A stretch of 64,000 bases of DNA from an uncultured Cyclobacteriaceae bacterium (GTDB taxonomy: Bacteria > Bacteroidota > Bacteroidia > Cytophagales > Cyclobacteriaceae): the NCBI GenBank assembly GCA_943788235.1, contig CALSPM010000003.1, forward strand, positions 297,501-361,500. The letters run 5' to 3'. The translations under genes and the position numbers were made by a program. Positions 55,436 to 64,000 of this stretch are shown here, in pieces. The notes beneath the pieces are model-generated. The model saw only the letters and a list, made by a program, of their open reading frames with translations. It made no database searches and was not told the origin of the DNA. The first letter of the stretch is position 1, and every line of letters begins with the position of its first letter.

Positions 55436-56269
55436 ATGAAAAAATTTCTAAGTTATTTTATTTTAGCTGGCTTACTATCCATCGCGTCGATGACTGCTTA
55501 TGCCCAAGACCAGATGGACTCGAGTGAAATGGTAGCATCCGAGGATACGCTATCAATGACATCCCCTGATTCAACGATGGAAGAAATTGTTGAAGGGGTT
55601 GCGGTAATGGAAGAGGAAGTAGTAGAGGAAGAGGCAAGCTTTCATCAGGTGATCAAACAACAATTTATTGATGGAGGTCCAGAGTTCATGGGTATCGTAT
55701 TGATATGCTTGATCTTAGGCTTGGCCATATCCATTGAGCGCATCATTCACTTAAATTTAGCCACTACAAATGTATCGAAGCTGCTCGGTAAGGTAGATGA
55801 AGCTTTGAATTCAGGGGGGGTAGAAGCGGCCAAAGAAGTATGTAGAAACACTAATGGTCCCGTGGCTTCCATTTTTGTCCAAGGCTTAATGAGAATGTCC
55901 GAAGGAGTTGAAATGGTTGAAAAATCAATTATAGCCTACGGTTCGGTCGAAATGGGAAAACTTGAAAAAGGAATGGTTTGGATTTCGTTATTTATTTCTT
56001 TGGCGCCTATGTTAGGATTTATGGGGACAGTGATAGGAATGATTGATGCATTTGATGCCATTGCAGCGGCAGGGGACGTATCTCCGTCGTTAGTAGCTGG
56101 GGGTATTAAAGTAGCGCTATTGACGACCGTTGGAGGTTTGATAGTGGCCGTTATTCTACAGTTATTTTATAATTATTTAGTTTCAAAAGTTGATTCTTTG
56201 GTCAACAGCATGGAAGATGCTTCGATTACTCTAGTCGATATGTTAGTTAGACATAATGAAGGTAAGTAA
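55436..56269 (+). CDS. exbB: MotA/TolQ/ExbB proton channel family protein
   Basis: A 277-residue inner-membrane protein. Residues 1-23 are a signal-like sequence (ending TAYAQDQ). A Ser/Glu-rich acidic segment (EEIVEGVAVMEEEVVEEEAS) follows, then three membrane helices with the conserved GFMGTVIGMIDAFD and LLTTVGGLIVAV. It forms the ExbB pentamer that uses the proton gradient to drive TonB-dependent transport. ATG at 55436 is chosen over GTG 55418. It heads the cluster exbB-X-exbD-exbD. Confidence 0.93.
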   Translation: MKKFLSYFILAGLLSIASMTAYAQDQMDSSEMVASEDTLSMTSPDSTMEEIVEGVAVMEEEVVEEEASFHQVIKQQFIDGGPEFMGIVLICLILGLAISIERIIHLNLATTNVSKLLGKVDEALNSGGVEAAKEVCRNTNGPVASIFVQGLMRMSEGVEMVEKSIIAYGSVEMGKLEKGMVWISLFISLAPMLGFMGTVIGMIDAFDAIAAAGDVSPSLVAGGIKVALLTTVGGLIVAVILQLFYNYLVSKVDSLVNSMEDASITLVDMLVRHNEGK

Positions 56270-56288
56270 ACTAAAATATTAAAAATAT

Positions 56289-56594
56289 ATGGATTTTATA
56301 GACATTGGATTAATCGGTAGCTACGTCTTAATAGGGCTTTGTGCCTTGGCTGCCGTTCTCATACCGCTTTACCAATCATTTGGAGATCCCAAATCATTAT
56401 TGAAGTCAGGAATCGGAGTTGGTATCATGATGATAGTATTTCTTTTTGGCTACTTTTTAGCCGACGGAAGTTCTGTTGGTGTGGATGAAACTACTTCAAA
56501 ATTTGTGGGCGCAGGTATCATTACTACCTATGCCTTCTTTTTTCTTGCTATTGCTGGGATTATTTATACTGAAATATCTAAAATTTTTAGCTAA
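56289..56594 (+). CDS. Small membrane protein within exbB-exbD operon
   Basis: A 101-residue protein with three hydrophobic helices (about 10-28, 38-55, 72-95). It contains PLYQSFGDPKSLLKSGIGVG between the first and second. Genes of this kind sit between exbB and exbD in Bacteroidota, and the product probably belongs to the same complex. No biochemical role is known. It is 19 bases after exbB and 2 bases before exbD. Confidence 0.78.
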   Translation: MDFIDIGLIGSYVLIGLCALAAVLIPLYQSFGDPKSLLKSGIGVGIMMIVFLFGYFLADGSSVGVDETTSKFVGAGIITTYAFFFLAIAGIIYTEISKIFS

Positions 56595-56596
56595 CT

Positions 56597-57232
56597 ATGC
56601 CAAGAGGAAAGAAAAAACTTCCAGAGGTTAGCTCGGGTTCGATGGCAGACATTGCTTTTCTGCTCTTGATCTTCTTTTTGGTGACGACCACGATTGCCAA
56701 TGATAAAGGGATTTTATTGAGGTTACCACCTCCACCAGATCCCTTACAGGAGCAATTAGACATAAAAATACCGGACCGGAATATTTTTACCATTCTAGCG
56801 AATTCAAAGGATCAATTGCTTGTTGAAGGAGAACCTTTTGAAGGGAGTATGGACGATTTAAAAAATGACGTGAAGAAGTTTATCTTGAATTTCGGAAAGC
56901 CTACGCCTGATGGAATTGAAATTTATAACAGTTTACCTCCACAGATGAAAGCTTTTGTCAATGCTAACGGCAGGAATCCGGAGTCTTCGGACGATCCTAC
57001 AAGTCTAAAGTCCATTGTTTCTTTTAAATCGGCCAGAGGCACCAGTTATGATCTCTATGTGGGTATTTTAGATGCGATGAATGCTGCTTATAATGAAGTG
57101 TATGCCTCCCGCGTTGGAATCACAACTGAAGAGTGGTTGAGCCTTGATAGGAGCAATAGTATGCAGAAAGAGATGTACAGCCGTGGACGTAGTGGTATCC
57201 CAAGAGCTATATCTATCGCCGAACCAGATTAA
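56597..57232 (+). CDS. exbD: ExbD/TolR family biopolymer transport protein (first)
   Basis: A 211-residue protein with one N-terminal membrane helix: MADIAFLLLIFFLVTTTI, in which Asp is the proton-carrying residue. The periplasmic part is long (about 175 residues against about 120 in E. coli ExbD), with an insertion around 90-130. It works with ExbB and possibly with the second ExbD as a heterodimer. Confidence 0.92.
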   Translation: MPRGKKKLPEVSSGSMADIAFLLLIFFLVTTTIANDKGILLRLPPPPDPLQEQLDIKIPDRNIFTILANSKDQLLVEGEPFEGSMDDLKNDVKKFILNFGKPTPDGIEIYNSLPPQMKAFVNANGRNPESSDDPTSLKSIVSFKSARGTSYDLYVGILDAMNAAYNEVYASRVGITTEEWLSLDRSNSMQKEMYSRGRSGIPRAISIAEPD

Positions 57233-57245
57233 AACGAATTAAGTT

Positions 57246-57710
57246 ATGCCAAAATTTAAGAAAAACTCAAATACATCCGAGGATATTCCAACAGCTGCAT
57301 TGCCTGATATTATTTTTATGTTGTTGTTCTTTTTTATGGTGACCACTGTTATGAGAGAGACAGATATTATGGTAAAGCAGAAAATTCCGCGTGCTACCCA
57401 GTTGACTAAAATAGAAAGAAAGTCGTTGGTGAGTTATATTTATGTTGGAGAACCCAAAAATGTCAGTCTTTACGGTTCAGAGCCAAAAATCCAAATTAAT
57501 GACGTATTCATCACAGCGGAGGATATTATCGGTTTTGTGAACACTGAGAAAGATAAGCTTGACGAAGTTGAACGAGACCAGATAACCATGTCCATGAAAG
57601 TAGACGTGGATGTTAAAATGGGAATCATATCAGACGTTCAACAAGAATTAAGAAAGGCAAATGCACTCAAAATACTTTACAGTACGATAAAAAGAGTGGC
57701 TGAGAAATAA
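57246..57710 (+). CDS. exbD: ExbD/TolR family biopolymer transport protein (second)
   Basis: A 154-residue paralogue of the preceding gene. The membrane helix is LPDIIFMLLFFFMVTTVM with the conserved Asp, and the rest is a compact periplasmic domain. Two unequal ExbD proteins after one ExbB are common in Bacteroidota. The gene lies 13 bases after the first exbD and is followed by a terminator. Confidence 0.92.
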   Translation: MPKFKKNSNTSEDIPTAALPDIIFMLLFFFMVTTVMRETDIMVKQKIPRATQLTKIERKSLVSYIYVGEPKNVSLYGSEPKIQINDVFITAEDIIGFVNTEKDKLDEVERDQITMSMKVDVDVKMGIISDVQQELRKANALKILYSTIKRVAEK

Positions 57711-57730
57711 GTTTAAAATACTTTTATAAG

Positions 57731-57763
57731 AAAAAGGTCATAATCATATGTGCCTTTTTTTAT
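57731..57763 (+). terminator. Bidirectional terminator between exbD and HNH gene
   Basis: AAAAAGG-T-CATA (57731-57742) pairs with TATG-T-GCCTTTTT (57747-57758), with one mismatch in the stem, flanked by A-rich and T-rich runs. It can end both the exb operon and the convergent HNH gene, whose stop is at 57766. Confidence 0.75.
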
Positions 57764-57765
57764 TT

Positions 57766-58275
57766 CTAATTATTTGATTTTGGTTCCAAAAAGGGAGCCC
57801 ATTCGTTTTGCTTTTGATGATTTAGATTCTTTAAAAACATAATAAAAGATGGCTTTATTGGTTTTTTATGGAGTATTAAATTGGACTCACAGATGAACTT
57901 GTCACCTTTTTTTGCGTTACAAGAAAGACAGGCAGTGACAAGATTTGTCCAAATAGATTTACCACCCCTGGATCTTGGAATGAGATGGTCAAGTGTTAAA
58001 TCTTGGGTTTGGCCACAGTATTGACATTTATATTGATCTCTTTTAAAAATATTTTGACGGCTCAAAATAACACTCTTGTAAGGTAAGCTGACATACCTGT
58101 TCAGTTTAATTACAGAGGGATAGGGATAGCTTTGACTGATACTTCTTAAGACCTGACTTTTTGACTCGCTGACGAGTTCCGCTTTTGCATTAAAAATTAA
58201 AAGAAAGGCACGGTTTACATGACAGAGGGCCAACGGAGTAAAGTCTTGATTTAATACCAGTACCCCCATCATCAA
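57766..58275 (-). CDS. HNH endonuclease family protein
   Basis: A 169-residue protein. The HNH core is QYKCQYCG with LTLDHLIPRSRGG, SIWTNLVTAC and LSCNAKKGD: two CxxC pairs bind zinc, and the HNH residues are His in DHLIPRS, Asn in WTNLV and the end of the motif. The N-terminal VLVLNQDFTPLALCHVNRAF is typical of a widespread group with unknown target that often lies next to smpB. Start ATG overlaps the smpB stop by 4 bases. Confidence 0.88.
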   Translation of the reverse strand: MMMGVLVLNQDFTPLALCHVNRAFLLIFNAKAELVSESKSQVLRSISQSYPYPSVIKLNRYVSLPYKSVILSRQNIFKRDQYKCQYCGQTQDLTLDHLIPRSRGGKSIWTNLVTACLSCNAKKGDKFICESNLILHKKPIKPSFIMFLKNLNHQKQNEWAPFLEPKSNN

Positions 58276-58742
58276 ATAAGCTTAATTTGTTTTAACTCTC
58301 GGTCATGATCTTTTTTCTTCATACTTTCCCTTTTATCATGTAGCTTTTTTCCTTGTGCCAGAGCTATTTCCATTTTGGCTATTCCTCTTTTAATAACATA
58401 TAATTTTGTGGGGATGATGGCTAATCCCTTTTCCTCTGATTTGGCTTTAAATCTTTCAATTTCTTTTTTGCTCAGTAATAACTTCCTCTCTCGGGTAGGT
58501 TCATGGTTATAAATTGAGCTTTCTTTATAGATCGCAATATTCATAGATCGCACAAAAAGTTCTCCACGAATGACGATACAATGTGCTTCTTGCAGTGAAA
58601 CTTTACCTTCCCTTATAGATTTTATTTCACTTCCTTGTAACACAATACCAACTTCCAATTTTTCAATGAGAATGTAATTAAAGGATGCTTTCTTATTGCG
58701 AATAGAAATATTATCAGAAAATCGGGTCTTGTTATTTTTCAT
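58272..58742 (-). CDS. smpB: SsrA-binding protein SmpB
   Basis: A 156-residue tmRNA partner for ribosome rescue. It has IEKLEVGIVLQGSEIKSIRE, VSLQEAHC, NHEPTRERKLLLSK and a basic C-terminal tail GKKLHDKRESMKKKDHDREL, as expected. It overlaps tsaD by 11 bases and the HNH gene by 4 bases, so the three genes form an operon. Confidence 0.97.
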   Translation of the reverse strand: MKNNKTRFSDNISIRNKKASFNYILIEKLEVGIVLQGSEIKSIREGKVSLQEAHCIVIRGELFVRSMNIAIYKESSIYNHEPTRERKLLLSKKEIERFKAKSEEKGLAIIPTKLYVIKRGIAKMEIALAQGKKLHDKRESMKKKDHDRELKQIKLI

Positions 58743-59748
58743 TTAAAAAACTCATTCTAGGTTGGGGGGCATCTGTCAAATGGCCAAAAGATTTGTTTTG
58801 AAAATAAAGATGACCTGAGATGGCCACCATGGCCGCATTGTCAGTGCAATATTCGAACTCCGGTATATAGCTCATCCATTGATGTTTTTGACTCAGTTGC
58901 TTAAGCTGGGTTCTTAACTCCTTATTCGCGGCGACCCCCCCTGCGATGGCAATTTGTCTTATACTGGTCTCCTCTGCCGCTAGTACTAGTTTTTTCATGA
59001 GCATTGAAATGAGATGTTTTTGATAACTCGCGCAGATATCAGCTAAATTTTCCAGTATGAAATCAGGGTTATTTTTCAAATGGTCTCGAAGAAAATATAA
59101 TAACGAAGTTTTAATTCCACTAAAGGAAAAATTCAAATCTTTTATTTGAGATTCTGAAAATGAAAATTTTTGAGGATTGCCATATGTGGCATATTTATCT
59201 ATTTTTGGGCCACCTGGATAGGGAAAGCCCAGTAATTTGGCACCTTTATCAAATGCTTCACCTACGGCATCATCAATGGTACTTCCCAATATGACCATGT
59301 CAATCGTGCTATTTACTTTGACGATTTGGGTATGACCACCACTTACAGTTAGGCAAATAAAGGGGAATATAGGTGTTGGCGTTTCAATAAAATGAGCCAA
59401 AATATGTGCCTTCATATGATTGACGTTGATAATAGGGATGTCTAAGGCAAAAGCCAGACTCTTTGCGTAAGAATAACCGACCATGAGGGCTCCTAATAAG
59501 CCAGGTCCTTGGGTAACAGCAATGGCACTCAAATCTGAAAATTTGATCTCGGCACTCCTCAGAGCTGATTTGACCACCAAGATTATGTTTTTTTGATGTG
59601 CTCTAGAGGCTAATTCAGGCACTACACCTCCGTATTCTTCATGTATGGATTGCGTAGCGATGATATTATTCATTACTTTGCCATCAATACAAATAGAAGC
59701 AGATGTTTCGTCACATGAAGATTCAATACCAAGTATGATGGTTTTCAT
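58732..59748 (-). CDS. tsaD: tRNA N6-adenosine threonylcarbamoyltransferase TsaD
   Basis: A 338-residue ASKHA-fold enzyme that transfers threonylcarbamoyl to A37 of tRNAs reading ANN codons. Iron ligands are in HMKAHILAHF (His111, His115), and GIESSCDETSA, VPELASRAHQ and CTDNAAMVA are typical. It is the first gene of the operon with smpB and HNH, and only 14 bases separate its start from the divergent tamB start. Confidence 0.97.
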   Translation of the reverse strand: MKTIILGIESSCDETSASICIDGKVMNNIIATQSIHEEYGGVVPELASRAHQKNIILVVKSALRSAEIKFSDLSAIAVTQGPGLLGALMVGYSYAKSLAFALDIPIINVNHMKAHILAHFIETPTPIFPFICLTVSGGHTQIVKVNSTIDMVILGSTIDDAVGEAFDKGAKLLGFPYPGGPKIDKYATYGNPQKFSFSESQIKDLNFSFSGIKTSLLYFLRDHLKNNPDFILENLADICASYQKHLISMLMKKLVLAAEETSIRQIAIAGGVAANKELRTQLKQLSQKHQWMSYIPEFEYCTDNAAMVAISGHLYFQNKSFGHLTDAPQPRMSFLNEK

Positions 59749-59762
59749 TTATATATCCCTGA

Positions 59763-62700
59763 TTGAGTTTGAAAAATAGCCTTACAAATATAGTTAGATC
59801 CCTCCTAAGATATTTGTTATATGCGCTAGGTTTACTTTCATTTCTTTTGATCACGTCAACTATCTTTCTGCAGTTTTCTAATGTGCAAGAACATTTATTA
59901 AGGTCATTTATAGCCGATTTATCACAAAAGAGTTGCTATCCCATCAAAATTGAGGCTATGAATATTGATTTGTGGGATCTTTCTAATATCTCCCATATCC
60001 AGGTTTTTGACTTAAATCAAAATCTTATGCTGTCATTTGATGACGTAGAAATAGATTTTAATTTAATTGATTTATTTCGAAAGGGATCCTTCAGTTTAGA
60101 GCATATTGATTTTGATAAAATCAGGATTAATCTTAGGAGAAATAAAGAATCTGGTGTGATCAATTTGCAATCCTTTCTCGCGGCCTTGAGGTCCGATGAT
60201 AAGGATATTCAGAGTGAGCAAATACTGCATATTGGAAGTGCAGCATTTAAAGATTTACAGCTTAATTGGAACGATCATGTTCTAACCCAGCAGAGGCTAT
60301 TCTCGTCTCCCCTTTGCCTAAATATAAATGATCTGAAGTTGATAGATATTATGGCTTCTGCTGATAGTATCGGTTTTTATATGGAAAGGTTAAAAGCTGA
60401 TTCATCTATTGTTTCAAGTTCTTCAATTTCGGATTTTAATGGGTTTTTTGGTTTTACTCGAGATCAAGTTGACCTCGCTGGAATCCATTTAAAATGTGGA
60501 GAAACAGAGATTAATAGCGAGGTCAATTTGAGATTGATTCATGGAGATTGGACTTCGTTCAACAAGGATAGTGTTTTTATAGAGATGACTTTGAGCCCCT
60601 CTCTAATAGACACCAAAGATCTAAACATTGAGCTAAAAAAGCATCTTAAGGACCGCAAAAGTATTTCTATAGAGATGCAGATGGAAGGTTATTTGAATGA
60701 CCTTCAACTCTCAAGTCTTTCTGGAATATTTGAATCAGGAAGTCTATTAAAGGCTCGGGGTCGTATCAATGGGATGGGTGATGTTGATTCTGCAATTTTA
60801 ACATTAGACCTTCTTGATTCTTACTGGGTTCAAGAAGATATAAGAGGCTATCTTAAAGATTACCATTATGGACCACTTCGCTTTGCTGGTAGAATCCAGG
60901 GCAATAAAGATGAAATGTTGATTAAAGGCAAGGCAATTAATGAATATGGAAACATAGGTCTTGATCTTAATGCGATGGATCTTTCTAGTCCTGAAAATAT
61001 CTCCTATCGAGGGAAGGTTGATTTTGATGATTTTCAATTGGGTAAGATACTAGATGATTCAAGATTAGGAAAGGGCCGTGGAAGATTGAAATTTCAAGGA
61101 TCTGGTATTAATTCTCATACCATGAATTCAAATTTACTCATTCAATTAGAAAATTTCATTTTTCTAAATAAGGCCTATCAAAATATAGGACTAGTTTTAA
61201 AGAAAGAACCAGATAACTATCAGTTCAGCTTTAGTTCTGATGATAAGGACTTGAAAATGGCGGGTGAGGGAGTGTATCTTCATCAGAAGTCTCCCCAACT
61301 TGAGGCAGATATCGTGATCAATTATGCAAATTTGAAAGCGATGAATTTTTCCGAAGATACTTCAGTACTCTCATTAAATGCTAAAATTAATATCAAGGAT
61401 ATTCAAAATTCTAGCTTAATAGGGAATTTCGTTTTGAATGATATACAAACATTGAATAAGGGGGAGAGGATGATTTTTGATCCAGTTTATATATCAATAG
61501 ATACGATCGAGGCGGAAAGAGTAAAGATTGAAAACTCAAGTTTTACTCTGTCTGCCTCTGGTAATTTCCCAATATACACCGTTATTTCTGATATGATATC
61601 TGAGGCTCGTTTTTATAAAAACCAATTAATATTTAATGAGAAAAATTTAAGACAGCCTCCATTAAGTACTTATGAAATTAAAGTGAAAGCAGCCTTAGAG
61701 GACATGGGTCCTATAGGAAGGCTGACTAAAATGGATCAGGTACTAGGGGGAAGTTTGAGTATTGATTTAGCCTACCAAAAGGGCCTTTCTTTTTCTGGAA
61801 ATATCTCCACCGAATTATTCCAATTAGATACCTTTAAATTTCTGAATAATCAAATGGCATTTGACCTTGAGACAAATGGGAGTAATCATATTGTTGGTGA
61901 AGTGATATTGTCTTCAAAAAAGCAGAAATGGCCGCGTTTATCAGAAACATCCGATCTTAATATTTCATTAGGTTTAAATTCGGATACCTTGACAGGAGAT
62001 ATAAGGATGGCACAACCATCGAAAAACTCATCTTTAAGTTTGAATACGCAATCTATTTTTGGAAGGGACGAAATAACTATTAAATTTTTGACGTCGGAGC
62101 TCAAGTGGCTAGATAAGATTTGGAAAATCAATAAAGAAAATCAAATCATCATTTCCAAAGAGCAACTCTGGCTCAAAAACATCGAAATTTCTGGTGATCT
62201 TGATTTTATAGGATTAGAAGGCGTAATATCACATGATCAATCCTCTGAACTTTACTTTGAAATAGCACATTTTGATTTGCAAAATTTAGCTTCTGTTTTG
62301 CCCCATAAGTGGGAGGGTATTTTGTCATCCAAGGGAAAAATAGAGCGATTGGGCGTTGAACAGCCATGGCATATAGATGGTCAACTCAATATATTAGGAT
62401 TCCAATTTGAAGAGGTCGGGATTGGTGATTTGGAGGGAGTTATTGATTGGAGACCACGTGAGAATGGATTGTATACTGATATTAAAATAAGATCTGATTC
62501 AATTGAAAAGGGGAGGTTCTTTGGTTATGTCTTTCCTACTAATCAAGAGAATCAAATTGATTTGAATGCGGAATTTAAGGAAATGCGAATTAATTGGTTA
62601 GCACCATTATTTCAAAAGAAAATTTCAGGTGTTGATGGATATGCTTCAGGAAAATTAAGAATTCAGGGCCCTATCTTTAATCCTAAAGTCAATGGGCAGG

Positions 62701-64000
62701 CTACTTTGTCTAAGGGAATAGCTACGGTCGATTATTTGAATACTGATTATAAATTTTCTGGAATCACTCAATTTGATCAAAACATAATTTATTTTGATCA
62801 AATTGAAATATTCGATCGGTTTGGATCTCAAGGCTTTATTACGGGCCAAGTCACACACGAAAACATGAAAGGTAAGACTTTAGATGCAAAAGTAGATTTT
62901 CTTAATTTGGAACTCTTAAACACAAGCGGCAATCAAAACACGCTCTATTATGGTAATGCCTTTGGTAGTGGAGATGTAAGTATAAATGGTCCATTTAATA
63001 ATCTGATTTTCGATGTCAATATTCAAACAGACGAAAAAACGCGTTTAAAAATACCTATTGAAGATCAAATGAACTTCGAAAAACAAGATTATATTGTTTT
63101 CGTGCAACAATCAAATGCCATTAATTCATCTAGCGATGTTGTAAAACAAAAAAATAGTAATCGTGGTTTTCAGGTAAATATGAACCTAGAGATCACTCGA
63201 GATGCATATGGGGAGCTGATTTTTAATGAACAAACGGGAGATATCATCAGAGGTAGGGGGCAAGGAAATTTGCAGTTAAGTGTTAATTCTGATGGCCTAT
63301 TTGAAGTGCTTGGTCAATTTGAAGTACAGGAAGGGGCTTACAATTGGACTTCAAATATCCTTAATAAAGAATTTAAGATTCAACCGGGAGGGACGGTTTC
63401 CTTTTTTGGAGATCCGTACCAAGGGGTTATGTCCTTAGAGGCCAATTATAGGCAATTGGTAGATCTTTCATCTTGGGCAGGCCAATCTAATAACTTTGGT
63501 AAAAAAAGCCCCATATTGGTCGCTCTTAAGCTTAATGGACCTGTAGTTAATCCTAGAATTGATTTTGAGCTTAAGTTTGAAGAAAACAGTACCATATCTA
63601 ATAGTGATACCGATTGGTTTGATATCCTCACGGCCATTAATTCAAATGAGCAAGAGTTGAAACGTCAAGTTTTTAGTTTGCTAATTTTGAGACAATTATC
63701 ACCTAGTAATCAACTCCCGACCTCTGGACAAATTGGGCAAGGTTTTGGAAATAGTGTCAGTGAGTTCATTAGTAATCAATTGAGTTATTGGCTGAATCAG
63801 GTCGATGATAACCTTGAAGTAAGTGTAGATTTATTAGGTCTAGATGAATCCGCTGCCGAGACGGTTGAGTTGAGATTGGCCTATACTTTTTTAGAGGGGC
63901 GCTTACGTTTGGCCGGAGCAAGTGCGGTAAACAGTACTCAAAATCAATCGAGTGCTGCTAACAATATCATAGGAGATATGACTTTTGATTATTTCTTGAC
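59763..64000 (+). CDS. tamB: Translocation and assembly module TamB (partial, 3' end outside window)
   Basis: 1,412 codons are visible and stay in one frame to the window end. A TTG at 59763 starts MSLKNSLTNIVRSLLRYLL; a stop lies directly upstream and the first in-frame ATG comes 60 codons later. Residues about 15-38 are the membrane anchor. The rest is repetitive beta sequence of the AsmA/TamB lipid-transport groove type, and the last part (from about codon 1150) with GDPYQGVMSLEANYRQL, QVFSLLILRQLSP and FLEGRLRLAG is the TamB C-terminal domain (DUF490). It joins the inner membrane to the Omp85 protein TamA for lipid transport or outer-membrane protein assembly. The frame is free of indels over 4.2 kb, unlike the broken asmA gene. 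Confidence 0.93.
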   Translation, partial: MSLKNSLTNIVRSLLRYLLYALGLLSFLLITSTIFLQFSNVQEHLLRSFIADLSQKSCYPIKIEAMNIDLWDLSNISHIQVFDLNQNLMLSFDDVEIDFNLIDLFRKGSFSLEHIDFDKIRINLRRNKESGVINLQSFLAALRSDDKDIQSEQILHIGSAAFKDLQLNWNDHVLTQQRLFSSPLCLNINDLKLIDIMASADSIGFYMERLKADSSIVSSSSISDFNGFFGFTRDQVDLAGIHLKCGETEINSEVNLRLIHGDWTSFNKDSVFIEMTLSPSLIDTKDLNIELKKHLKDRKSISIEMQMEGYLNDLQLSSLSGIFESGSLLKARGRINGMGDVDSAILTLDLLDSYWVQEDIRGYLKDYHYGPLRFAGRIQGNKDEMLIKGKAINEYGNIGLDLNAMDLSSPENISYRGKVDFDDFQLGKILDDSRLGKGRGRLKFQGSGINSHTMNSNLLIQLENFIFLNKAYQNIGLVLKKEPDNYQFSFSSDDKDLKMAGEGVYLHQKSPQLEADIVINYANLKAMNFSEDTSVLSLNAKINIKDIQNSSLIGNFVLNDIQTLNKGERMIFDPVYISIDTIEAERVKIENSSFTLSASGNFPIYTVISDMISEARFYKNQLIFNEKNLRQPPLSTYEIKVKAALEDMGPIGRLTKMDQVLGGSLSIDLAYQKGLSFSGNISTELFQLDTFKFLNNQMAFDLETNGSNHIVGEVILSSKKQKWPRLSETSDLNISLGLNSDTLTGDIRMAQPSKNSSLSLNTQSIFGRDEITIKFLTSELKWLDKIWKINKENQIIISKEQLWLKNIEISGDLDFIGLEGVISHDQSSELYFEIAHFDLQNLASVLPHKWEGILSSKGKIERLGVEQPWHIDGQLNILGFQFEEVGIGDLEGVIDWRPRENGLYTDIKIRSDSIEKGRFFGYVFPTNQENQIDLNAEFKEMRINWLAPLFQKKISGVDGYASGKLRIQGPIFNPKVNGQATLSKGIATVDYLNTDYKFSGITQFDQNIIYFDQIEIFDRFGSQGFITGQVTHENMKGKTLDAKVDFLNLELLNTSGNQNTLYYGNAFGSGDVSINGPFNNLIFDVNIQTDEKTRLKIPIEDQMNFEKQDYIVFVQQSNAINSSSDVVKQKNSNRGFQVNMNLEITRDAYGELIFNEQTGDIIRGRGQGNLQLSVNSDGLFEVLGQFEVQEGAYNWTSNILNKEFKIQPGGTVSFFGDPYQGVMSLEANYRQLVDLSSWAGQSNNFGKKSPILVALKLNGPVVNPRIDFELKFEENSTISNSDTDWFDILTAINSNEQELKRQVFSLLILRQLSPSNQLPTSGQIGQGFGNSVSEFISNQLSYWLNQVDDNLEVSVDLLGLDESAAETVELRLAYTFLEGRLRLAGASAVNSTQNQSSAANNIIGDMTFDYFL

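Noticed and set aside
57766..58275. HNH protein as part of a restriction or defence system
   Set aside because: It is coupled to smpB and tsaD, a common chromosomal order, and no methylase or other defence gene is adjacent.

Overview
The window is chromosomal DNA of a Bacteroidota bacterium, probably a Cytophagales-like lineage. This is inferred from the gene families seen: a BatA-type membrane protein, DUF4199 proteins, an AsmA/TamB pair of envelope proteins, the order pdxA-DUF177-rpmF-fabH-efp-accB-accC, exbB with two exbD genes, AT-rich DNA, few Shine-Dalgarno sequences and many TTG or GTG starts. No plasmid, phage, insertion sequence or CRISPR array is visible.

Layout. 1-730: the 3' end of a 23S rRNA gene, a spacer holding a partial 5S copy, the 5S gene and its terminator. 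788-7011: one co-directional run of BatA-like protein, dihydroorotase-like protein, two DUF4199 membrane proteins and two family 2 glycosyltransferases. 7005-10412: a methyltransferase, a J-domain/TPR protein, CrcB and an ACP phosphodiesterase on the minus strand, with one small secreted protein on plus. 10733-13957: madLM and an UPF1-like helicase. 13969-25756: mostly minus strand catabolic and secreted functions (HutF, CPBP protease, B12/radical SAM protein, alkaline phosphatase, a kinase-transaminase fusion, Gfo/Idh/MocA oxidoreductase, VOC protein). 25887-41195: a mosaic of intact genes (cutC, ABC-F ATPase, M48 protease, CBS protein, ABC exporter) and broken ones (sulfotransferase, split serine dehydratase, lipoprotein, AsmA, TolB-like). 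41196-52211: housekeeping genes for fatty acid synthesis, translation, RsmA, MgtE, GreA and RuvC. 52414-64000: a broken polysaccharide deacetylase, tatD, asparaginase, tRNA-Ser, the exbB-exbD cluster, HNH/smpB/tsaD and a large tamB that runs out of the window.

How genes work together. accB/accC/fabH start fatty acid synthesis. The exbB-exbD-exbD cluster should energise outer-membrane transport, and tamB (with the broken asmA) belongs to outer-membrane assembly or lipid transport. rpmF, efp, smpB, tsaD and rsmA support translation. madLM, hutF, serine dehydratase, asparaginase and the kinase-transaminase fusion suggest use of small organic acids and amino compounds.

The most notable results are: a kinase/aminotransferase fusion that looks like a two-step phospho-lyase pathway in one chain; a set of decaying genes concentrated mainly between 25.9 and 40.9 kb while neighbouring genes are intact; a dihydroorotase homologue that has lost metal ligands; and a partial second 5S sequence in the rRNA spacer. 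I did not find a convincing new defence or mobile system.
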